A stretch of 64,000 bases of DNA from Thereva unica (taxonomy: Eukaryota; Arthropoda; Insecta; Diptera; Therevidae): positions 10,334,207 to 10,398,206 of the forward strand of contig OX465283.1 of assembly GCA_949987705.1 (NCBI GenBank). The letters are read 5' to 3'. The translations under genes were made by a program, and so were the position numbers. Below the pieces are notes generated by a model. That model did no database searches. It worked only from the letters and a program-made list of their open reading frames with translations, and was not told the origin of the DNA. Below are positions 37,805 to 49,700 of the stretch, in pieces (the stretch's first letter is position 1; each line of letters starts with the position of its first letter).

Positions 37805-39790
37805 CTTCTTTCTTCTTTGACCCGTTAGCTGGCGGTCCGTGTGGGGCGCCCCGCAACGGATACGCTGTTGGTGCCGCTGGGTCTCGAACTCTATTCACGA
37901 TTCGTTTCCATTCGTGCCGGCTTTTGGCGACGTCTCGAGCCTCGGTGACTGATAATCGTTGATTTTTTAGGTCGCCCTCGATATTCTTTAGTCGTCGTAT
38001 AAGTTGTCCGTTTCTACGGCATCCGTGTCGGCGAAAACGGCCCTATCGTCAGCGAACATCAAATCAGTTACGAAGTTGTTGTCGTCGTTTCGAACTCCGC
38101 GTCGTCTATCGAATGCTTCACGCATAATCGCGTCGATCACAACGTTGAAGAGAAGTGGTGAAGCGACGTCTCCCTATCGGACCGGACACCTGTTTGAATC
38201 GGGAACTCCTCGTATGAGTCGCTTCGAATACGAACGTTGCTGGTTGACACTTAGATAAGGTGAATTATTTTCAATGGCACGTGTTTGGTTTCCAAAACTC
38301 TCCACAAGCTGTTCCAATCGACGCAATCGAAAGCGGATTTTAAATCGATGAAAACGACGATAGTTCGTTTGCCGCAACGAATTCTTTCTTCTATTAGCTG
38401 ACGGAGTGCGAATATTTGATCAATACATCCTCGATGTGGTCTAAATCCCGCTTGTTCTTTCCGGAAACTGATTCGTCGGCTGTTCAATAATCGGCGGTTC
38501 TGGTGCTGGACCTTGCGGCGGATCGTGGATGTATAGCTGGTGGAAGAATTTATGAAAGCTCCATCCGATTTTTTGATGTTGTCTTTGTGGACGTTGCTTT
38601 TAGTAGTTTTGCCGCCTAACCGGCGGATTGTCTGGTACAGCGTCCGGTACTCGTGCCTCGACGTCGCTTCTTCCATGTCGGCCGCAACATTATTCCAGTA
38701 CGCTTCTCGTTCCGATTTAATTTTCCGTCGAACTTCTTTGTTCAATCGTCGTTACAGCTCAAAGTCGACGTGTTTCATTCGTTTCCGCTGAACGACGAGG
38801 TTCAACAAGTGGACGTATAGGTGGACACAACTCCATTTCACACTCCACAATAGGCTCCTTTCTTCTTCATCGATATCGTCCGGTATTGCGAGCGCCGCGA
38901 ATTTGTTGGATAGTGTTATTTGAAACTTTCGCTCGATGGCCCTTTCCCGAAGGCACGCTCAATTCTTCTTGGCTGGTGGTGGCGCCGTTTTCTTCGCTCT
39001 TTATAATCGCATCTGTAAATTTGCTCAAACAAGATAATGGTCCGATCCGCAATCGGCCCACGCATTGCACGTACGTCTTTGAACGTCGATCGGAATCTTG
39101 CGTTGATCAAAATATAGTCTAACAACGCCGAATCTTTGCCAGATGGATTTCGCCAGGTGAGTTGATGCTTGTCAAAGATCAACTTGTTTGACGCTGCGAA
39201 TAACAGGAGGCGTAAACCGTTGTCGTTAATAATTCCGTGTCCAAATTTGCCCATCGTTCCTTCCCTCCTGAATGTGCATTGAAGTCCCCCGCGAGTATTA
39301 TTAATTCGGTTCGAGGTATATTCAACGTACGTTGGAGCTGATCGTAAAATTCGTCCTTGGTTGGCGCATAAACGGATATGACATAGGTCTTGATCGTTCC
39401 ACTGATGGTTATAACCGCCGAATATCGGTTGGAATGCGACAACGCTGCTAGCAGCACATCGATCGACCATAAAGCTGACGTCCGCCTCTCGTCTCTCACC
39501 ACCGGAATAGTAAAGCGTCATCGTTTCGTCGATTGTTAGCGGGACAATCGTCAATGTCCCGGATCCGGTAAGTCGCAGTTCCGATAGCGCCGCAGCAAGT
39601 GATATTTTGCATTTCGACAATTGCATTTCTATGATTTCCTTTTGAGCGACGTGATGTTCTCGGCTTACAGAAAAGCCACGATTCATTGAAAAGTGTATCA
39701 TCGCGCTTCCAGTGGCATGAAAACGTGAAAAGTTTGTGTTGTTGTAAAAAAAACTGGCAGGAGGACCAAATTATTGAAATCAAGGACACA
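37805..39790 (-). mobile_element. RTE/CR1-like retrotransposon, most complete copy
   Basis: Read from 39790 down: 5' leader, then apurinic-type endonuclease across two frames. These carry YYSGGERREADVSFMVDR, LIILAGDFNAHSGGKE and HQLTWRNPSGKDSALLDYIL, the EN core with catalytic D-N and S-D motifs. Then comes RT with EQAGFRPHRGCIDQIFALRQ and VVFIDLKSAFDCVDWNSL. About 38240-38010 carries the FADD-region equivalent, and a 3' UTR follows at 37990-37805. The RT thumb is deleted: the palm joins the 3' UTR directly near 37993, while the 9.1 kb copy keeps that part. Frameshifts in EN make it inactive. Confidence 0.88.
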
Positions 39791-40440
39791 TGCCAGAGGA
39801 ATGTTTATTTGCCCCTAGGCTGTAGCACAAATAGAAGAGACAGGAAGCGACGACCTTCGTAAGAAATGTGGGCGGAAGGTTAAATAGAAGCAATCTTGAG
39901 GCAATCGGCACTCCGAAATTCGTTAGGTAATCGCCATTTAAAGCTCGTCCATTCATAAGTCTGGAGTGGTCTTGAGTGTGTGCCCTCCATTTGGGGTAAA
40001 CACCGCCAGCAAAGCTTTTCCGTACTACAAAAAGGAGCTCCTTTGAAAGTTTGCAACGATTACATCGTCACCCAGACACAAGAACGAACGAAGCACTAAA
40101 AATACAAGCTTACCCCATTCTACCACGGCTAAAACGGAGGAATCCTGTGGAGGAGCCTCGTGCTTGCACCAAATTCACATGCCTCTATGGAAGCTTCTGT
40201 TTCTGCTACAAAGCAGCGACCCTATGGAAAGGGGCAGAAAAATCGATATTCCACCACACACAGCACCCACCCACCCCAAAGCGGCGGCGGAGAGAGCGTG
40301 GTGAAGCTTAAAATTCCTAACCGAATCGGCACAAGCTCCAGTTTCACGGAAACCCTTGCCAGTGTCGTTTGTGTGGTCTTAATTTGTTCTACGGAAACAG
40401 TAACAACAACAACAACAAATTAGAAAAGAAATAGTGTTTA
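39791..40440. other. No gene recognised
   Basis: Upstream flank of the TTC39C-like gene. Plus-strand frames at 40051-40423 look like chance translation. An ACA/ACAACA repeat lies near 40400-40420. Confidence 0.35.
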
Positions 40441-40766
40441 GTTCCAATAAGAAACCCTGCACCGACCGCGTCTTATATTCATGCTGCCGTGCGGTCAATC
40501 AAGAAATGCGGTTTCGTGTCGCTGCCGCGTTCTATTTCGGGGAAAATTGTGATATCCTAAAACGAGAATCAAAATCGAAATAAGTCTAGCACGCCTCTCG
40601 GGCGGTTTGTTGTGATGTGATTAGGTCCGATTTTTACGTAATTTTCCCCCGATTATTTTCTCTTCATGATTTGTTAAAAAAAGAAAGAATTTAGTCGCCA
40701 TTTCCAACACAAGAATAAAAAAAATTAAATTAAAAAATAATATCAACAAACAAAAAAAAATAAACA
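40441..40766 (+). promoter_or_regulatory. Probable promoter/5' UTR of the TTC39C-like gene
   Basis: This more GC-balanced segment with CG-containing blocks then turns A-rich just before the start codon, as 5' UTRs of flies often do. The start context AACAATGG at 40764-40771 fits the fly preference for A at -3. No definite TATA or initiator was identified. Confidence 0.4.
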
Positions 40767-43700
40767 ATGGCAAATCCAGATGACTGCAGCTCAGCCGACT
40801 GGGAATACGCCAAAGACGGCATATCCTTGTGGCTCAACAACGACCCGGAGGGGGCGGAAGCGCACTTCAAGGCTAAGAAGGACAAGACGCGGATATTCGC
40901 CGGATACGCTTTTACAACTGTCATGGTAACAAAAATTGTCATAATCAATTTCCCGAATCTTGTGTAAATAATATTTTCGCTGCCATTCCATGAATTATTT
41001 AATCAGAGACTCGGTCGCCGGATACACTGGGCCGCCACGTTGTTAGCATATAATAAATACCTTATTACTAATTTGTGTTCCATCTGGCGGCGCTGGATGG
41101 CCTCATTTGCCATTCAGATCCTTATTACATTTTTTATCTCTTGACAGTTTATTGAGGCAATGAAACACATTCAGTTTAAAATGGACTCATACCAATTATT
41201 ACCTCAAGGGTATTTTCGTTTTTGGCTCATTCCTTTCTTTTTGAGAAGGATCAAACTTATTACCAAATGGAAAAAACCAATTTATTAGTCATCCTTTGAG
41301 AGCTTTGTAATTTGCAAAAAATGTGCGAGTGGGGCACATCTTGATATCGCAGCTTTCGAAATTACTGTTATTTGGCAATTTCTCTGCGTCTCTAGTTCTT
41401 TTCAAATGTACATAAGTCATTCACCGTGATTAGTTCTTACGTATTTTTTGCTATACCCTTTATATTTACTAGTGTTGGGCAGGATACCATTATAAAATGA
41501 GTTTGTAAGAGGTGCCTCTTTTTTTGCTTTTGAGCCAGTACAATGTAATGCTTCAAATGAGGCGAGGCGCTTTTGTAATGTCAAAATGACAAAAACAGGC
41601 AAATTAAAAAAAGAAAGAAAACAAATACCAATGTAGAGAGCAAGAAATGTCTCCCCAGTACAAAATTTCGCCCCTTCCCAAAATGTAAGAAATGCCTCTC
41701 CAGGTCGTATTTACAATCACCCAATCATTTATCTAAATACACTCTCATATATCAGAAGGAAATTATTTTTGAACCGGGGTATTTGAAAAAATTCAGTCTT
41801 CAGTACAATTTACCATGGTGTACTATATATACTGCCTCGTGTAAGTCCGGCTCAACTCTAACATATATGTAGTTTTGCCGCTTTATTTCTTATGGCATCC
41901 ATGCCAGGAGCCTTTTTGATGGCTACCTTTTTGCGGCTTCCAGGATCTTCTCTGCGGAGTCCACTTGTAGGGTGGGTAGATCAACGGTGCATACGTTCTG
42001 TGGAAACAGGACGTTCAATATACTCTGGATCGGCAGAAAGCGCTTCCCCTTGACCGCTGACATAACCATTTTATAGGCTCCGCCCCAGGGGTTCGAGCTT
42101 GTTTCTCTTCATAATCTTTTGAAATGCTGGGACTTGCGATGGCCTTGTCCAGTCTTTTCCTTGCTTCCTTATATGTATGTATATGTATATTTTAAGGAGC
42201 TCATCGAAATCCGGACAGTTCCGATTTTTCCTTCTCGCTTTCAGGCAGGCCCTTCGGCATTCGTCGATCTCTGCGTTTCACTAGAAGTTTGATGAATTTC
42301 AACGGCTGTCGGCGCGCCCCGGTATGGACGTATTACATGCCAGCTTTACGGAGTTTTCAATCCGCTCCGCCCATTCCCTAGAACCTCCTGCCGACCTCGC
42401 ATCATGCAGGAATACTTTCTCGAACACCTCTGCGTCGAGTTTCTTAACGGCACATGCTCTAGCCGTTCAGGACCTACGGATCCTCTTTTCTATACCCTGA
42501 CCCACCTCGAAGATGATGGCTTGGTGGTCGCTGCGCCTGTACACGTCGCTCACCCGCCACCGTAGGTCCTTCGCCACTGAATTGCTCACGTAAATGATGT
42601 CGATCACAGAGGTGCTCCCACCTCTTTCGCCTCGGGTGTTGGCAAGAATGCTTCTAGGAGTAAACGAACTCTTGAGTTCGTTTGTCGACTACCCTATTCG
42701 ACAGCCCAAGCATTGAAATATCGTTGACTCGTCTCGGCGGCTAACCTTTCCAACATTGACTCGTACTCATCTAATAGAAGTGTATTCCGCCTACTTTTGC
42801 TGGCGTGTTCATTATCTGGGATTCTCATGGTATCTTCCACGGCTCGGCTCCCGCACGTCCATATGACTGACGTGCCGCTGCTATCCGTCAACCGAACGCC
42901 GCTGTGCAAATTTCTATACTTCTCGCAGACGATTGCGACGTCGATTTGCTCTTCCAATACTGTCTGTGTGAGCAGATCTTGTACTACTTGACCTAGGAAC
43001 CTTATCTTAGTCTTCTTTTGAGTGCCTCCCTGTACACCGGGCACATGCTATTCCCCGTAGAGTGTGTGTCATGTTCGCCTTTGCCCTTGTCTCCTTTACA
43101 TAGGAGGCATTTAGGACTCTTATTGCGGCCCTTTGCAATATTTCCTCCTTCCCACATCTCCAGCATAGCACCTGCATGTTCTGAGCGCTGGTGCATTTCT
43201 TAGCGATATGCCCTACCCCAAAATATTTAAAGCACCTATATCCGGTGGTGCTAGCACCGGTATCCGGTAAACAACCCAGCCGATGCGGACCTTGCCCACG
43301 GAGAGTACCTTTTTAGCGCCAGCGACTGGAGGGCTTATTGTGGCCCTCTGCGTACCACCACATGCCTTCCTGTCTCTAACATCCTCTTCCTACACCTCCG
43401 TCAATTGCAGCTGCCTTCACAGTGCATCGCAGACCTCCAGCTTTGTGGTAATCTCGTCCAGATCCCTGCACTCGATTAACATGCTGTTAGTACCTGCCCT
43501 AACCTCTGCCGCCTCACCGATTGACTTCAGATTCTCCGTCTTGCCCTCGCTAGCTGCCAATTCCATTAGAAGGTGGCCCTTTTGGGTTGTTCTAATGCAA
43601 TTGACCCTATTTCCCATTATCCGTCTTGATTTTTCGCAGGATGTCCGAATACGAAGTGCCGCTTGCCGCTGTTATAATCAGCGCGTCTGGTCTTTCTTTT

Positions 43701-46700
43701 TTGTGAGACTACCTGTCCTCCTTTTTCTTCTTCTTCTTCTTTTTCTTCGCCTTCTTGTTCTCCACGGCGGAGCTCTTCTTTTCGGGGCCCTTTCTTTCAT
43801 GGAGTGCTCTCGCTTTTCTTGGGGTGTTCTTTTGTCCTTTCCTCCTCTATTCCTCTTCAGGACGCTATATACGGGTGGCGGTGGCGACGGGCTTTTAAGG
43901 CGTGGTCTATATGTTTACGAGTGGCTCCATCAACGCATATTCAGGTGGCTTGATGAATATTCACTTGTAGACCCAACACTTGGCACCAATAAGTTTAAAC
44001 TTCTGCCATATCTGACTCATTGTCCATTGACATTAGTGTTCTCATACAAATTGTGGGTTCCAATGTACTGTCTACTCACCATTTTGATGTCATTGGAGAA
44101 GTTTGCGTCTTATGCACAAGTCTTCCTTGTATATAAATTGTTCACCTTAGCTTTAATTCAATGTTTTGTGTAATTAAACTTGTGTAGTACGAAAACAAAT
44201 AATGTTCTCTTCCGCCAATGTAGAATATCCTGCTATTACCAAGGTCAATCACTCTTCTCCTATTCACCTCATGTTTCGCATGTACCTACCGCAAGCATTT
44301 TTATATTTAATCTAATCTAATCTAGTGGAGAATTTACTATTGCAGTTTTGTACAAACTTCGCGTGTTCCATGCTCTTGAAAATCAGTTCCAAGTGTTGTC
44401 GGCGGGGGCATTGCCGTTTTCGCCGTCGTCGTTCCGTGGCTTTGTTTTTGATTTGAGAACTGGCTGATATGCTTTACAGGGTCGGGTTGTTCGTCTAATG
44501 CCAGACCCCTCTACCAAAAGGACGAATTACATGAATTTTACCCTATCCGGGTGATTCAGCTACACCTCCAGACACTTAGTATGTATGTTAGTCGTTGGCT
44601 GGATATCCAAGAGACTACAGCAAGTTGGTGTAGGTGCGATCTTACGCGGCTCTCTAAGGTATAGTACTTTAAAATTCAAGCAGCTGCGATATCTTTTCCT
44701 TGCTACTTTTTACAAATGTATGAAATGATACCGTTATTTGGTACAGTACTGAAATATTCAACAACAAAAAATCCATTACAACATTATTCTAGCTCTTCTT
44801 ATTCTTGACGTTTACTAATATATAAAACACATATAAAATTCACGGGTTGTTCTGCAACACAAAATCCCATGAAACCGCATCGAATATGAATTTAAATTCC
44901 GCAAATTTATCAACGTCACAAACAAAACTCGTACATAATAAACTTCAGCAACAGCGAACCTCCGTTACGGAGTTTTTGACATTAAGCATGACAGTTACCA
45001 CGCAAAGAAAAAACACAACGAAAGCGACCATTTCCGTTTCATAACCGCAGGAAATTTCCCTCCGGTAATAACCGTTTCAAATATTTACACGGTTCATGAA
45101 TGGAAATTTTAATTTTTCAAAAACTTTCATTTGAGAGGAATATCTGAGCATAAAAACTTAATCTAAGATTATTAATAATAAATCCCTGAAGAGCGTCGCC
45201 ATTTTCAATTATTTTCCATCCGTTCCGACCGACACGACGGACAAGGTTTTGTGCCTCGAGTTCAAAGAGCCTTGAATTGCTTGCATGTTGAAAGTTAATA
45301 CGCGTCCCTTTAATATCCTTAATACAATATATACGTAATATATTCCGTCGTAAGTGCTTCCCTGGGAGAATACGCATTTGCATAAGGGATATTTTCGGAA
45401 AGGATGTAGGAGAGAAAAACGTTCTTTTTTTGGGGTGTTTATTTATTTTCGTTGCGGAGAATTTCGTGTGAAACGACAACCTTCATTTATTATTGAAGAA
45501 AGGTCCTTTTTGTTGAAAGTTGGATTCAATTGTTTCGTATTTAAATGTTAAGTGGAAATTTACATGAATGAGAACGGAAATTGGTTTAATTTCCGTTTTA
45601 TGAAATTGAATTAAAGGTTTAAAATTGAGGGAGGGTGGTATTCAATTATATTTACTTGATAGTAAAAACGTCTCGTTCTTGGGAACTACCATCAAGTGGA
45701 ATTTCAGAGCTTCCACAAGTCCTTTAATAGTGCATGAGACAGGTGACAACGAGTAGAGAACTCAAGACAAATGGGCTCAGGCTATACGAAATAACTGTTG
45801 CGAAGTAATTAAATTTAAATTAGACTTAATTGTGTCAGTCACTTTACCCTTGTATTGTTCTGTCTCCCGGTAGCATGTAAACGCACTCATTAACTGACAT
45901 TTTCGGTTTTAGGAGTCTAGAATACTTTGCAGAGTGACGTCGTGTCTGCGGTAAAGAAAACGCTATTGTTCATTAATTGTCGGGAGCTACAATTGTTGTT
46001 TTTTATGAATAAATTAATTTTCTATTTGAAATGCAAAGCTACAAGCTACAGAAGTTTCTCAACAATAACTGACAGATAGGAATATGATCAACAATGACAT
46101 CGCTTCAGAATGCAACGATCGATGCACTACAAAAATTCCAAGCTCGATTGCTGACGAGATTGCAAACCCTTCACCAGTTTCCGGATAGACGAAGTCCGGA
46201 GATTTTAGCCCTTAACTCTGTTATGAAAGATCTCCAACAACTTTTGAAACAATAATTCTCACAGTCTGCACCAGCACCCGCATGTTCCCGCAGATAAATA
46301 AAATAATTCTCGGTAACCAGTTCGGAATTTGGGCGAGGCTGAAGCATGATATTATTCATGCCATGTCCAGTCTGCTGGTATCACACTACACTGGAATTTT
46401 ATGAATGACATAGAAACAGAACTTCAACCCAGGGACCAGTTCACGCAATTTGACATCGACTGAAAACGACACGAAGCGCGTTCAACCTTCCTATGATTAA
46501 CTGTGGTAAACTTTTATCGATCAAAAACTTTGTGGTTAACTACAACATAACCATTAGAATAACGTTTTGACATGCAAGAACTCCCGTGGTTAACCATAGG
46601 TCGAATTGCATGAACTGGGGCCGGTTCGTGTATGTCGAAAACGAAAATTTTTTTTCGTCTCGGGTTCGCGTAAGTCGAAAAAATTGAAAATTTTCGTCTG

Positions 46701-49700
46701 AAGCCGACGAAAGGCACTCGAAAGCTCTTGGGTTATCGAGTTTTTGCATTAGGACACGAACAATTTTCTTTCGACCTATGCGAACGCTAAAATTTTTGTC
46801 GACAAAATTTTTCGACTTCAATTTCTTTTCGTTCGATTATCGTCGTTCGCCATACACGAACCGGCCCCTGGTCTCAGGTTTTGATTTCCAGATTCCCACT
46901 GAGAGGTATGTAACAACTTTCAATCCGATCAGAGTTATAATGTGGTTTTTTCCACTGATGCAGCTTCAAATCAGAGTCGGGTATAGGAGTTGGAATTTAT
47001 TCTCCCCCTCGGGGGTGTAGTATTGGACCCAAAACTCAATTGCACGTGGAATATCGGAGTAAGGAAAGGCTCTTTAGCCTTCTACGCATGTAAAACGACC
47101 TTCGCCAAGAGAGAGGATCTCAAGCTAAAGATGGTCCTGTGGTTGTATACAGCCATGGTACGTTAAATTCTCACGTACGGTGTCCTGGGGCCGTATTTGG
47201 TTTCTCGAGTCGATGGATCGACTCGACAAAAAAAGCTTTTCGATTTTCTTTAAGTTTCATATTTGGTTTCACGACCAAATCGACAGCTAAGCGCAGCCAT
47301 ACAAAACCATCAAATTGGGTGGTATTACTTCAAGGCAGCAAACCACGTATATTTAATTAAAATATAAAGCGTTAAAAGTTTATTGCATGCATAAATTGAG
47401 CTTTTCAACAATCGTTAAACGCCTTTATCGACACGTAAAGAGACGATATCGTGTCGCCAAATGCCAATTTTTATTTATCGACAGACGACAATGTCGACTC
47501 GAGAAACCAAATACGGCCCCTGATCAGCAACTACAATGTCATAAAGTTGGGAAGGGTGCAGGGACAGTAACAATAGGGCAACGGGGGCCATGATATTTTC
47601 AAAGACAGCCAAGCCTCTATAAAAGCTCTGGATACAGTCTAATCCAGAGCTAAGCTATATCGACTCGATAGAAAGTACAAGGGACTCTCGCCTGGGTTCC
47701 CTGGCGTAGGAACATAGTTGGGAACGTGAAAGCCGACTACTAAGCCAACCAAGGAGTCTCTCTGCGGGGCGCAGATACCGAGATTGTCGCAGCCCATTAA
47801 GCTGAGCCAAGAATGCAATTTTTGACTTCCTGGTAGCACTAGAGCCTCTAGGACGACTTGGCCGACTTGCAACAAAAAAAGAACAATGGGCCCTGACAAG
47901 ATATTGCCAGAATCACGACAAACATCACGGGTCATTGGACTATAGGGAACCACGCTACCAAGCTGTGCATCCCGCAAACGGCAAAACGGTTGGCGTAGCT
48001 GCAGGGAGAAGAACGAGAAGTAAACACTTGTCCACTTCCTGTGCAAATACCCGGCTTTAGCCAGAGCCAGGAAGCACATTCTAAGCAGTTACGTTCTGGC
48101 AGAGATCCCCAGGCTGCAGGTCAGATCGCTGATAAGCTTCCTTAACTTAACAGGATGGCTTTAGACATCCCCCATAACCGACCAAATAATCATCGCGATC
48201 CGAGGTCATGGCAACAAAACGGCGCCAAGCACTAATTGGGTCTCCGATCGCACTGGAGACAGTCCTACACTTGATCTAACTAGCCTGGGCTAGTAGTAAG
48301 CTTAATTTGAATGATAGACGAAATAAGGATGAATTTACTTCAGCGCCCTCGGGACTACCAACTCCCTTATAGCTACATACCCACCCCATGGTATTTCTCC
48401 AGAGTTGATCGGGACTTTTAGAAACGTGCATATTTTCGGCCCATAACGAGAAAAGGTTTCTCCAACAACTCCTATAACAATCGATCTTATGGCATCTTGC
48501 TCTGTTCGCCGCCTGCCTTACTTCTAATCTTTATCATTGACCTACTCTCAGTCCATGCCCTTCTTCTTTACAAATTTCTCTGATGGCGGTATTCTTCTTT
48601 AGGTGTACGTCATTGATAATGCAAGACAAGAACGCGCCAAACTTTTTGTCTTTATGATCGGAGAACTCTTTCTTGATTGGAGCCAAAGAATCGTCTCGAA
48701 GTTAATGCTTCTAATAAAGTTAACAGATATTGATTTACATAGGTTTGGACCAGCCCGTCAGGTAGTTTCTCCCAATGATTGATTCTATCGCCCTTCTATT
48801 GTTTCCCCATTTTAAATGGCGTTCCCTCGAACCCGTTCAATCTGCAGTACAACTTTTCCGATGAATGTACCGTGAGCTGCTCTTGCTTAGACAATGATGT
48901 TTAGTCTATATCATAGTCGATTTACATCTTACACAGTCCAAACCGTAAATCGATCTTATTTGTCGTACAAATGACCAATGCAATGGTCTGTCCAAATTGA
49001 AACGCAGAAATTCGTCAAATCATCCTATTTGGTATGATCTATTCTTCATCCTTCTATATACTAACTTCGAATGTATATCTCCACTGATTAATAAAATACT
49101 CAATCCATTTTAATATTCCAGAATGCAGTAATCTCCTATGAAATGGACAAAATCGAGGTGGCACAAACGATGCTTCGTGAGCTGGAAGGTCGCTGCTCGC
49201 AGGATAACGGCTGGATTCGATCATTTCGAACAAGAATTTTTGGATCGAGCGCCGATTCGAAACCGTTCAATGAAGAGCTCGAAGAAAAGATTATTTTAGC
49301 GGATTGCTTGATGTGCTCAGCGATACTGACGTTCTTAACTCAAGATATTAGCGGGTAATATTACACAATTCAACTTTATGTACATACTAGAACGAGCATA
49401 TAATGTATTTTAAAAAAATAATGCAGATTAATGCGAGGGAGTTGGCTATTACGTAAGGCATGGAAAATCTACCAGCAATCATACGATCAAATCTACGAAA
49501 TCTACAAGGCGTCCATGAGTAGCTCAGGTAATATTAATATTGTCGGACTTGCAATAAGAATAGTCATGAAGTATTTTAGATGCTCAAATCGATGACAGCG
49601 TAGTAAAGCCAGTGAAGAATGAGCCAGCAACGCCGATGGATTTGGATAATGAGTTGTAAGTCGTTGCAAGAGTTTTCAAAGAAATTTCCAATAAATATTT

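Noticed and set aside
41470..41600. hAT-like terminus (AGTGTTGGGC) near 41472
   Set aside because: No matching inverted end or 8 bp duplication was found nearby.
43283..44173. 296-residue plus-strand frame in TTC39C intron 1
   Set aside because: Largely antisense to the R1-like ORF1 (gag and Lys-rich region), which gives a hydrophobic Leu/Phe-rich shadow.
45117..45479. 120-residue minus frame in TTC39C intron 1
   Set aside because: No recognisable motif or homology; consistent with chance in AT-rich intron.
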